Shown: positions 40,151 to 48,312 of the stretch, one piece after another
Layout of the letters: each line of letters begins with the position of its first letter
Numbering within the stretch: the stretch's first letter is position 1
Origin: Bacillota bacterium
GTDB lineage: Bacteria; Bacillota_A; Clostridia; Lachnospirales; Lachnospiraceae
Length of the DNA: 64,000 bases
Assembly: GCA_023443625.1 (NCBI GenBank)
Contig: JAEZTQ010000070.1
Span: 62,001 to 126,000, forward strand
Direction of reading: 5' to 3'
The notes under the pieces: generated by a model
Told to the model about the DNA's origin: nothing
The model's input: only the letters and a program-made list of their open reading frames with translations
The model's database searches: none
Translations under genes and position numbers: made by a program

Positions 40151-42838
40151 ATGAAAAAATTCACGCTTAAAAACACTTATTTAATATACACCTGCCTATT
40201 TGTTATATTACTACCTTTTGTTTTCTATCCATTTATATTAAAAGAGAAGTCCTTCGTCTGGTACGTGGATGGATTAGGTCAACACGTTCAAGTCCTTGGA
40301 TATTATGGAGAATTATTAAAGGGGATTCTATCAGGAAAAGGATTTCCCATGGTAGATTTAAAATTAGGCCTTGGTTTTGATACTATTTCAACCATACATT
40401 ATTACGCATTGGGAGATCCCCTTACCTTACTCTCTGTCTTTATTCATGAAGATAGTTTAGTCTTTGTTTATAATCTACTTGTTTTAATTCGTTTCTACTT
40501 AATAGGTATTAGCTTCATCTGCTTTGCAAGGTATTGGAAGAAAGACGGGCATGGTGTTATTCTTGGTGCCCTTATCTATGTGTTCTGTGGGTTTTCCTTC
40601 CTAATAGGTATTCGGCATCCCTATTTTTTAAATCCAATGATTTATCTTCCTTTATTGATTATGGGGGCAGAAGAAATACTCCGACGTAGGAAGCCTTATC
40701 TGATGGTTATTATGGTATTTATCAGTGCTATTAGTAATTTTTACTTTTTCTTTGATTTAACAATTATTCTTATTGCCTATATAATTTATCGCTATTTTTA
40801 CCAATATCGCAAGTCTTATGAGAATGTAATGCTGGGATTATTAAATACAGGTTTACGTACCGGCGGTTACTATTTACTAGGCCTTTTTATGTCTGCCTTT
40901 ATATTATTGCCTGTTATCTATGCCTTTTCTCAAAATGGCAGACTTGATATAGGGCCAAAATTACTATCAGGTCTATTCACCTACAATCGGAGGTACTATA
41001 TATCCTTCTTCTTAGGACTGTTAGCACCAGGTGTAAGTGTTGGTTCCTGGACTTATCTATCCTACTCCTCCGTTATCGTAGTTAATCTGGTTATATTGAT
41101 ATGTGATAAAAAATACCGCCAGCTTCGTTATGCCTTTCTATTCACACTTGCTGGTTTATTCATTCCAGCCTTTGGATATTTTATGAATGGCTTTGCCTAC
41201 GGTGCTAATCGTTGGTGCTTCTTTATGAGTTTCATGATAGCCTTTATCTTTACAATGACCTATGATAAGTTCTTTGACCTTGATAAAAAGGAAAAAACTT
41301 TATTATTTGTTTGGGTAATTCTATACGGTGTAATCGCTTACGCCTTTAGCACAAGACGTGTTAATAAAGCCGTGGCCATAGTTCTATGCCTCCTCTTTAT
41401 CCTGATTATCACCCTAGATCTTCCCTATGTTAGGAATTTAAAGTGGATTATGAGGTGGAAGGGGCTAAAGACCGCCCTACTCTATGGACTAGTGTTAGCA
41501 AGCTTAATATGCAATGGCAACATATATTATTCTCCTGATGTATACAATTATGTCAGCCGCTTTCTAACTTCTGATGCTGTGAATAAGTTAACCAGCCAGG
41601 GTGTTCTCACTCTCATACCTGAGATAGAAGATGATTCCATTTATCGTATTGATAGCTATGGAGATAAATCCTATAACGAAGCTCTGACCGTAGGATATAA
41701 CGATGTATCCGCCTATTATAGTCTAATGGATGCAAATGTCACTTCCTCATTGAATAAATTACAAGTCTTAAGCCAGAGGGCCGCCTATTGTTTTAATGAT
41801 TTTGATCATAGAACAATTCTAAACACTTTAGCAAGTGTAAAATACTTTGCTACAACGGATAAAACTGCAGCGCCCTATGGCTATAACCTTATTAAGGAAA
41901 CAGTTAAGGATGAAAAAGCCAATTACTTATTTGAAAATGAGAATGCTCTACCCCTGGGGTATGTATATGACAGATATCTCCTTAAAGAGGAGTATGATAA
42001 GCTAAGCGCATTAAAAAAACAGAATGCCATGCTGGATGCCATAATATTAGATGAGGCTACAGAGTATGGACAGTTGTCAACCACAGATTATGGGCTGAGT
42101 ATAGATAAGTTAAAGGTTAAGATCCTGCCTGATGAAAATATAGTTCTGAGCAAAAATAGAATTTATGTTAAAAAAGCGGGTGCAAAATTATTCCTTGAGT
42201 TTTCGTCAAAACCAAATAGTGAAACCTACGTAAAATTTGATAATTTGATCTATATGAAAAAGGCCAATGCCTCTTCTAACATCTACGTGATGGGGGATGC
42301 AGGGCCCAAGAAAAGCTTTGTCGTTAAAACAAAGTATTATAATTCTTATTATGGTAAAAAAGATTATTTAGCCAATATAGGATATAGCTCTACTGGTAAA
42401 ACTCAAGCCGTGATTACTTTTACAAGTAAAGCCAAATATAGCTATAAAGGTATCTATGTATATAGTGTTGATATGAATAATTACGCTGAACAAGTAAAGA
42501 ATTTAAAATCTAGTTCCCTGGAAAATATTATACAGAAAAATAATAAGATTGAGGGCGATATTACTTTAAGCAAGGAGGGAATTATGGCCCTTAGCATCCC
42601 CTACAGTAAGGGATGGTGCGCCTATGTGGATGGTAAGGAGGCTAAGCTTCTTAAGGGTAATCTTATGTACATGGCCCTTCCCTTAGATAGGGGCAGTCAT
42701 CATATACTGCTAAAATATGAAACACCTTACCTTCGAATTGGGTGCCTGGTGTCTCTAACCGCTCTAATCACTTTCATTGGAATTGCTATTAAGCGTGAAA
42801 GGAACAGAGAAACCCTTCCTTCCATGATCTGTAATTAG
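40151..42838 (+). CDS. YfhO-family membrane glycosyltransferase (GT-C type)
   Basis: The protein of about 895 residues has around a dozen membrane segments in its first 470 residues, then a large external domain, and a final membrane helix. The N-terminal loop VWYVDGLGQHVQVLGYYGEL carries the Asp/Gln-His cluster expected of GT-C enzymes. YfhO proteins transfer a sugar from polyprenyl phosphate to an extracellular polymer such as lipoteichoic acid. The ATG at 40151 is preferred because the first membrane helix begins just after it, although the GGAGG at 40132 is 14 bases away; a TTG at 40109 is an alternative. Confidence 0.87.
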   Translation: MKKFTLKNTYLIYTCLFVILLPFVFYPFILKEKSFVWYVDGLGQHVQVLGYYGELLKGILSGKGFPMVDLKLGLGFDTISTIHYYALGDPLTLLSVFIHEDSLVFVYNLLVLIRFYLIGISFICFARYWKKDGHGVILGALIYVFCGFSFLIGIRHPYFLNPMIYLPLLIMGAEEILRRRKPYLMVIMVFISAISNFYFFFDLTIILIAYIIYRYFYQYRKSYENVMLGLLNTGLRTGGYYLLGLFMSAFILLPVIYAFSQNGRLDIGPKLLSGLFTYNRRYYISFFLGLLAPGVSVGSWTYLSYSSVIVVNLVILICDKKYRQLRYAFLFTLAGLFIPAFGYFMNGFAYGANRWCFFMSFMIAFIFTMTYDKFFDLDKKEKTLLFVWVILYGVIAYAFSTRRVNKAVAIVLCLLFILIITLDLPYVRNLKWIMRWKGLKTALLYGLVLASLICNGNIYYSPDVYNYVSRFLTSDAVNKLTSQGVLTLIPEIEDDSIYRIDSYGDKSYNEALTVGYNDVSAYYSLMDANVTSSLNKLQVLSQRAAYCFNDFDHRTILNTLASVKYFATTDKTAAPYGYNLIKETVKDEKANYLFENENALPLGYVYDRYLLKEEYDKLSALKKQNAMLDAIILDEATEYGQLSTTDYGLSIDKLKVKILPDENIVLSKNRIYVKKAGAKLFLEFSSKPNSETYVKFDNLIYMKKANASSNIYVMGDAGPKKSFVVKTKYYNSYYGKKDYLANIGYSSTGKTQAVITFTSKAKYSYKGIYVYSVDMNNYAEQVKNLKSSSLENIIQKNNKIEGDITLSKEGIMALSIPYSKGWCAYVDGKEAKLLKGNLMYMALPLDRGSHHILLKYETPYLRIGCLVSLTALITFIGIAIKRERNRETLPSMICN

Positions 42839-42877
42839 GTTAATCAGTTGAGGATACAATATAAGAGGAGTGAGCGT

Positions 42878-43804
42878 ATGGAATTATTATCTATTGTAGT
42901 ACCCTGTTATAATGAAGAAGAAGTTTTGCCTATTTTATATGAGGAAATTGTTAAAGTTACTTCCAAAATGAAAAACATAAAATTTGAATATATCTTTGTT
43001 AATGACGGTTCCAGCGATAACACCCTAGCGGGTATTAGAAGTCTAAAACAGAGAGATGAGGCTGTTCATTATATATCCTTCTCCAGAAATTTTGGTAAAG
43101 AAGCAGCCATCTTTGCTGGTCTTAAAAAGGCAAAGGGGGATTATGTGGTTCTAATGGATGCTGACCTTCAAGATCCACCGGAGTTAATCGAGAAAATGCT
43201 TACCATGGTACAAGAAGAAGGCTATGATTGTGTAGCAACTAGAAGATATACAAGAAATGGGGAACCACCAATTAGGTCCTTCTTTGCCAGAATGTTCTAT
43301 CGTCTAATAAATAAGCTATCTAAAACAGAAATTGTGGATGGAGCCAGGGATTTTCGCCTCATGAAAAGACAGATGGTGGATGCTATATTATCCATATCCG
43401 AAAACAACCGCTTTACCAAAGGAATCTTTGGCTGGGTTGGCTTTGATGTGAAATGGATTGAATATGAGAATGTTCAGCGTGCGGCAGGAACGACTAAATG
43501 GTCTTTTTGGAAACTATTTGTCTATTCCATTGATGGTATTGTGGCCTTTTCAACAACTCCATTGGCCTTTGCCTCCCTGTTTGGAATTTTATTTTGCCTT
43601 ATTTCCATATTAATTATCTTTATAATTATACTAAAGACAGTAATATTCGGGGACCCCACTTCTGGATGGCCTTCCCTTGTTTGCATTATATTCCTCATAG
43701 CCGGCGTCCAGATGTTTAGTATCGGTATCCTGGGACAATACATAGCAAAAGCGTACTTAGAAACTAAAAAGCGCCCTATTTTTATTGTAAAGGACGAAGA
43801 ATAA
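42878..43804 (+). CDS. Polyprenyl-phosphate glycosyltransferase (CsbB/GtrB type, GT2)
   Basis: The 308-residue enzyme has a GT2 domain (LSIVVPCYNEEEVLPILYEE, VNDGSSDNT, VLMDADLQDPPELIEKM with the metal-binding DAD) and two C-terminal membrane helices (IVAFSTTPLAFASLFGILFC, IIFLIAGVQMFSIGILGQY). It loads a sugar, GlcNAc or glucose in relatives, onto undecaprenyl phosphate. It completes the GtrA-YfhO-CsbB set. The start at 42878 has AGAGGAG seven bases upstream. Confidence 0.92.
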   Translation: MELLSIVVPCYNEEEVLPILYEEIVKVTSKMKNIKFEYIFVNDGSSDNTLAGIRSLKQRDEAVHYISFSRNFGKEAAIFAGLKKAKGDYVVLMDADLQDPPELIEKMLTMVQEEGYDCVATRRYTRNGEPPIRSFFARMFYRLINKLSKTEIVDGARDFRLMKRQMVDAILSISENNRFTKGIFGWVGFDVKWIEYENVQRAAGTTKWSFWKLFVYSIDGIVAFSTTPLAFASLFGILFCLISILIIFIIILKTVIFGDPTSGWPSLVCIIFLIAGVQMFSIGILGQYIAKAYLETKKRPIFIVKDEE

Positions 43805-43808
43805 TGAC

Positions 43809-43838
43809 AAACCGGGCAAAACGAATTTTGCCCGGTTT
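43809..43838 (+). terminator. Terminator of the glycosylation operon
   Basis: AAACCGGGCAAAA / TTTTGCCCGGTTT with a 4-base loop, followed by ATTATTATC. Confidence 0.85.
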
Positions 43839-43888
43839 ATTATTATCTTTTCATATTTGATCTCTTCCGAGCTGGGTATCATAGGATA

Positions 43889-44168
43889 TTACGTACCTAT
43901 CAACATCCAAGGATAAAATATAATAAAGAAGGGGAATATTACTCCCCCAGCGAGTATTAAGAAACCATTAGCAATCCAATAAGATACTTTTATATAGGTC
44001 TGGGTAATTCTCTTTTTCTTATATATCATGCAGTTTATCGCCCCAATGATTCCTATTGAGATTAGTATAGATACGACTACTAATAAATTGTGAATATCAT
44101 TGTCCTCAATATAATTATCAAAGATAACAATAAAATAGAAGGAAAAATCAAAAAGAAAAGCATAGTTC
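43889..44168 (-). pseudogene. Small membrane protein frame without a start codon
   Basis: Downstream of the phosphofructokinase gene a frame of about 92 codons reads NYAFLFDFSFYFIVIF ... LLVVVSILISIGIIGAINCM and WIANGFLILAGGVIFPFFII, three convincing membrane helices, ending at TAA 43889-43891. No ATG, GTG or TTG occurs in its first 55 codons, so it is probably a 5'-truncated gene. A nonstandard start or readthrough cannot be excluded. Confidence 0.4.
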
Positions 44169-45416
44169 CTATGCTATATCCTCTTGAACCTTCTGCTCAA
44201 GTATAAAATGAATGGGTATTCCATTCTCATATTTAATTTTCATTTCGCCCTGAATCAAAGGCTTGAGATAGGCTATCATTTCTTCTGTCACATCATTCCC
44301 CCCTTCATTGATATAGCTTAGGGGTACTTTCTTTTCCATGTTTGCCACTTTTTCTATAGGTACTGATAGCAATTCAATCTCATATTCTACATCCTTCTTT
44401 CTAATAAGGGATACCATCTGGCCAGAGATCTCATTAATGGCACATTCTAGGGCTTTCTCTCCTAACCTTCTGGACTCATTAATATCTGTGGCACTGGCAA
44501 TATGAGAGGCCGAGCGCTGCATTACATTTAATTCAACGGATCTTACTTTACAACCGATTCTATCACGCACCAGTTTCTCCAGCACCACACCGGCTCCTGC
44601 AATGTACTTGTGTCCAAAGGCATCTACTGAGCCTGATTGCACCTGCTCTGAGATATAGTTGCCAGATTCATCCTTGATCCCTTCACTAACTGCAACGATA
44701 ACCGGGGTCTTTTCCTTCAATCGGTCTTTTACATCTCTAAGAAATTGTTCTGCGTCAAAGGCTCTCTCACAAAGGTAGATGAAATCGGGTCCCTGGGCAC
44801 CGTTTAATCTGGATAAGGCGGAAGCTGCGGTTAACCACCCTGCATTTCTTCCCATGATCTCAATGATAAGAACAGAATCTTTGGTATATACCTTTGCATC
44901 TCTTTCCAACTCTGTACAGGTAGTTGCTATATATTTAGCTGCTGAGCCAAAGCCTGGGCAATGGTCAATTTCCACCAGATCATTATCAATTGTCTTAGGC
45001 GCTCCAATAAAGTGGATATCCTTGATATTTTTTTGTTTGCAATAGTCAGTTAGCTTTGCTACGGTATCCATGGAGTCATTCCCACCTATATAAATGAAAT
45101 ATCGGATCTGATATTTCCGTAAAATCTTAATCAAACGAAGGTAGTGCTCCTCCTTATCTTGGTGATGATCCAATTTCAACCGACAAGATCCAAGGGCTGC
45201 AGCCGGTGTCTGGCATAATAATTCCAAATCCTTATCTTCTTTGATGACTTCCTCCAGGTTAATGAGATTTTCCTCCAATACCCCCTGAATTCCGTTTCTG
45301 GCTCCATAAATTCTATCAACCTTCATACTTTTACTAGCAGCTTGAAAAATCCCTACCAGGGTTGCGTTAATGGCTACGGTAGGCCCACCGGATTGTGCAA
45401 TTAAAAGATTATTCAT
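44169..45416 (-). CDS. 6-phosphofructokinase family, probably pyrophosphate-dependent
   Basis: The protein of about 415 residues phosphorylates fructose 6-phosphate in glycolysis. Motifs: LLIAQSGGPTVAINATLVG, IRYFIYIGGNDSMDTVAKL and IGAPKTIDNDLVEIDHCPGF, followed by GSAAKYIA, and IEIMGRNAGWLTAAS. The GGNDS and PKTIDND combination, with Lys in PKT, is typical of pyrophosphate-using long forms common in clostridia; ATP enzymes have GGDGS. Donor choice should be tested. The start at 45416 follows GGAGGATATT. It lies about 110 bp beyond rpsR on the same strand, separated by a terminator. Confidence 0.85.
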   Translation of the reverse strand: MNNLLIAQSGGPTVAINATLVGIFQAASKSMKVDRIYGARNGIQGVLEENLINLEEVIKEDKDLELLCQTPAAALGSCRLKLDHHQDKEEHYLRLIKILRKYQIRYFIYIGGNDSMDTVAKLTDYCKQKNIKDIHFIGAPKTIDNDLVEIDHCPGFGSAAKYIATTCTELERDAKVYTKDSVLIIEIMGRNAGWLTAASALSRLNGAQGPDFIYLCERAFDAEQFLRDVKDRLKEKTPVIVAVSEGIKDESGNYISEQVQSGSVDAFGHKYIAGAGVVLEKLVRDRIGCKVRSVELNVMQRSASHIASATDINESRRLGEKALECAINEISGQMVSLIRKKDVEYEIELLSVPIEKVANMEKKVPLSYINEGGNDVTEEMIAYLKPLIQGEMKIKYENGIPIHFILEQKVQEDIA

Positions 45417-45474
45417 AATATCCTCCATAAATAAGTTTTATTATTCTTTCACCATAAATGTCCTATAACATAAA

Positions 45475-45511
45475 AATGCCGCTACACAACTTTCGTTATG
45501 TAACAGCATTT
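45475..45511 (-). terminator. Terminator of the rpsF-ssb-rpsR operon
   Basis: AATGCTGTTACATAAC ... GTTGTGTAGCGGCATT on the minus strand forms a long stem followed by TTTT. The sequence just after it, ATGTTATAGGAC, matches the closing part of the dispersed repeat. Confidence 0.8.
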
Positions 45512-45526
45512 TATTCATTCATTGAA

Positions 45527-45799
45527 TTAATCCATTGTATAAGGCATTAAAGCAATATGTCTTGAACGTTTCACAGATACTGTTAAAGCTCTCTGATGCT
45601 TTGCACAGTTACCAGTAATTCTTCTAGGAAGAATTTTACCTCTTTCAGATACATATCTTTTTAACTTGTTAATATCTTTATAGTCAATTCCAGTGTGATT
45701 TTTATCAGCACAGAACACGCATACTTTCTTTCTTCTACGTCCGAAGGTTTTTCTCTTCATTGGAGAATCGCCTTTATCATCTCTTCTGTTAAATGCCAT
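45527..45799 (-). CDS. rpsR: Ribosomal protein bS18
   Basis: The 90-residue protein has the bS18 core [31 protein letters not shown] loop ([20 protein letters not shown]) and [18 protein letters not shown]. The CxxC ... C pattern marks the zinc-binding paralogue. TAAGGAGG precedes the start. Confidence 0.97.
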   Translation of the reverse strand: MAFNRRDDKGDSPMKRKTFGRRRKKVCVFCADKNHTGIDYKDINKLKRYVSERGKILPRRITGNCAKHQRALTVSVKRSRHIALMPYTMD

Positions 45800-45908
45800 A
45801 TCATGACCTCCTTATCCGATTTTTATTCTTGCAAGCGTATAGTCATGCAACTACGCTGTCCTATTCATTCGGTCTCAGCTTCGCTTGTATATTTTAAAAA
45901 ACATCATT

Positions 45909-46361
45909 CTAGTTAAATGGTAATTCTTCGTCAATACCGTCTGGGATGTTCATAAAGCCATCCCCCATTGCTGTGCTGGGCTCGGGTTTAAACTCTCTGT
46001 TAAATCCACCTTGGGATCCTGAGTCTGAACTACTAGCACCTTTGCTTTCAGCAAATTCAATATCTTCTGCTATTACATCAGTCGTGTAAACTTTAACTCC
46101 GTCTTTGTTGGTATAGCTGCCTGTCTGAATTCTTCCTGACAGAACCATCTTCATACCCTGTTTAAAATATCTTTCCACGAATTCTGCCTGTTTACCAAAG
46201 GCTACACAGCCAATAAAATCCGCTTCCTGAGATTCTCCAGCTCTCTTAAATCTACGATCTACTGCTAAAGTAAATCTAGCAACTGCTGTTGAATTCTCTC
46301 CTTGTGAATATCTTACTTCCGGATCTCTTGTTAGACGTCCAATTAATATAGCTTTATTCAT
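45909..46361 (-). CDS. ssb: Single-stranded DNA-binding protein
   Basis: The 150-residue protein has the OB-fold (MNKAILIGRLTRDPEVRYSQ, FTLAVDRRFKRAG, ADFIGCVAFGKQAEFVERYF, GMKMVLSGRIQTGSYTNKDG). A Gly/Ser linker and the acidic partner-binding tail IDEELPFN follow. It sits between rpsF and rpsR as in most Firmicutes. Confidence 0.97.
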   Translation of the reverse strand: MNKAILIGRLTRDPEVRYSQGENSTAVARFTLAVDRRFKRAGESQEADFIGCVAFGKQAEFVERYFKQGMKMVLSGRIQTGSYTNKDGVKVYTTDVIAEDIEFAESKGASSSDSGSQGGFNREFKPEPSTAMGDGFMNIPDGIDEELPFN

Positions 46362-46439
46362 AAGTTAATACCTCCCTTTCGTTTTCGCCCTAGGGTAGTA
46401 TACAACAAGACGATTTTTAAACAATCTCCTTGTCAGCCA

Positions 46440-46727
46440 TTAAGCATCTTTTCTGATGCATAAATATCTGATTACATTCTCCATAATACGAATTCTCTGC
46501 TCGATTTCGTTGGGAACTGTAGAATCAGATTCGAATTGGATGAAATAGTAGTAGCCTTCTTTCATTTTCTGAATTTCATAAGCTAATCTCTTCTTACCCC
46601 AGTCATCAACATTAGTAACTGTGCCTCCGAATCTTGTAACAAGACTCTTTGCTGACTCTAATGTAGCTAATCTGGTTTCATCCTCGATTTTTGCATTTAC
46701 AACTAAGGCTAATTCATATTGATTCAT
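46440..46727 (-). CDS. rpsF: Ribosomal protein bS6
   Basis: The 95-residue protein starts MNQYELALVVNAKIEDETRL and contains VDDWGKKRLAYEIQKMKEGY, then YYFIQFES, the bS6 signature. The start at 46727 is behind AGGAGGTGC. First gene of rpsF-ssb-rpsR. Confidence 0.97.
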   Translation of the reverse strand: MNQYELALVVNAKIEDETRLATLESAKSLVTRFGGTVTNVDDWGKKRLAYEIQKMKEGYYYFIQFESDSTVPNEIEQRIRIMENVIRYLCIRKDA

Positions 46728-46956
46728 AGTTGTTTTGCACCTCCTTCTGGTCTCTGGCCCTTTTCTAATGCTATCTGATTGACGAAGAATCAAAACACAT
46801 TTAAAGAGCAAGGAATTTATAAGTATAACATATCACAATAAGTAATGATATCATAGGTATGTTAATAATACAACCAATTTTTTTCTAAAGCTATTAAATT
46901 AGTCATATTTTACAAAATTCTAGTTCATTTATGATTTTATCATAGAAGAATTATAA

Positions 46957-47478
46957 TTAGTCACTTAAACTACTATAGTCCGCCAGTCTTTTCTTTAGCA
47001 AGGAGAGAATATCCTCTGGGTCCATATCCTTAGCCAAATTGACAGGAATAATTATGGGCGGTAGATTGGAATTAATATTTCTTTTTGCTACACTTCGTTT
47101 CACTACATTAAGCTTCATGAGAAAACAATCTAAATTCTTTGGAATGACTGCTATACATTCCTTGTAATTCACAGTAATAATAACAAAGTCTTTGATTTCA
47201 TCAAAGGATATAAAGCCTCTGCCGGTCGTATAAGAATTATCTATGAATCCCTCTCTCGTTATCGTAATCAATTTCTTTATCTGCCTTGCATTAACTACTG
47301 CCACAAGGAATGAAAAGAAAAATACTGTAACTAAAAATAATCCTGGCAACCAGAATCTTGCTTTGTGTTCTTCAAACCCATATAATATTACGGCAATAGC
47401 AGCAATCAACAGAAGCAGATTCACTAACACTATGATGTAATCTTTAAAATTCATCTTCTCTATTACTATCTCTCCCAT
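46957..47478 (-). CDS. Two-helix membrane protein (STM3941-like)
   Basis: The 173-residue protein has two membrane helices at about 13-33 (IIVLVNLLLLIAAIAVILYG) and 42-62. A cytoplasmic PH-like beta domain follows (ITITREGFIDNSYTTGRGFI, then SFDEIKDFVIITVNYKECIA, VIPKNLDCFL). This arrangement matches small STM3941-type proteins of unknown role. The start at 47478 is eight bases from AGGGGG. It stands alone. Confidence 0.6.
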   Translation of the reverse strand: MGEIVIEKMNFKDYIIVLVNLLLLIAAIAVILYGFEEHKARFWLPGLFLVTVFFFSFLVAVVNARQIKKLITITREGFIDNSYTTGRGFISFDEIKDFVIITVNYKECIAVIPKNLDCFLMKLNVVKRSVAKRNINSNLPPIIIPVNLAKDMDPEDILSLLKKRLADYSSLSD

Positions 47479-47587
47479 AGAGTGTTCCCCCTCAGCACGT
47501 CTATAATTATCCTAATTGTAGCTGTAACTGATTTGTTTTGCAAGACAGAATGTGAATATTTATTAATCACTTTCTGTCACCTGCCTT

Positions 47588-48127
47588 TCAAGCTTTATCT
47601 GGAAATTTATTATGATAATTATTAATACAGTATTCAATGATATCTGATGCTTCCTGTGGTCCGCCAAATTCATTCACATCCGTCTGTTTATTTTCCAGTT
47701 CCTTATAAACACTGAAAAAGTGTCTCATTTCATTGAAAATATGTGCTGGAAGCTCATTGATATTGGCATATTTATTATAGGTGGGATCATTGAATGGTAT
47801 CGCTATGATTTTCTCGTCTCCCATGCCATTATCTATCATTTTCATTACCCCAATAGGGTAACATCTAACCAGGGTAAGGGGTTCTATGGGTTCAGAACAC
47901 AGAACCAACACATCCAGTGGGTCCTTATCATCTCCATAAGTTCTTGGAATAAAACCATAGTTGGCGGGATAGTGGGTTGAGGTATACAGAATGCGGTCCA
48001 GCATGATATACCCCGTTTCCTTATCCAGCTCATACTTTTTCTTACTTCCCTTTGAAATCTCAACCACTGCTACGAAATCTTGCGGCTGTATTCTACTGGG
48101 ACTGATGTCATGCCAAATATTGCCCAT
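47588..48127 (-). CDS. ppa: Inorganic pyrophosphatase (family I)
   Basis: The 179-residue soluble enzyme splits pyrophosphate. Active-site strings: [20 protein letters not shown], then [20 protein letters not shown] with three metal-binding Asp, and [13 protein letters not shown] precedes the start. With a possibly pyrophosphate-using phosphofructokinase nearby, the two could compete for pyrophosphate. Confidence 0.94.
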   Translation of the reverse strand: MGNIWHDISPSRIQPQDFVAVVEISKGSKKKYELDKETGYIMLDRILYTSTHYPANYGFIPRTYGDDKDPLDVLVLCSEPIEPLTLVRCYPIGVMKMIDNGMGDEKIIAIPFNDPTYNKYANINELPAHIFNEMRHFFSVYKELENKQTDVNEFGGPQEASDIIEYCINNYHNKFPDKA

Positions 48128-48255
48128 GTTATTTTACTCCTATTCTTTAATAAAATTAGTTTATATAGCAAAGCATTCCCAAATTGCTATACATTGATTT
48201 TAATTATATCATTTTTAGAGATTATAATACAATGGTGTTTCTATCTTCTAAAAAA

Positions 48256-48296
48256 TAGCTGGAGTTAGTCAATAATTAATAGACTTACTCCAGCTA
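48256..48296 (-). terminator. Terminator of the chemoreceptor gene
   Basis: TAGCTGGAGTTAGTC / GACTTACTCCAGCTA with one mismatch and an 11-base loop, 17 bp beyond the stop codon. Confidence 0.75.
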
Positions 48297-48312
48297 TAAT
48301 TAATAATCCCAT

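Noticed and set aside
8330..43880. Shared ATACCCAGCTCG between 8337 and the minus strand near 43870
   Set aside because: A 12-base match is expected by chance in 64 kb and flanks do not align.
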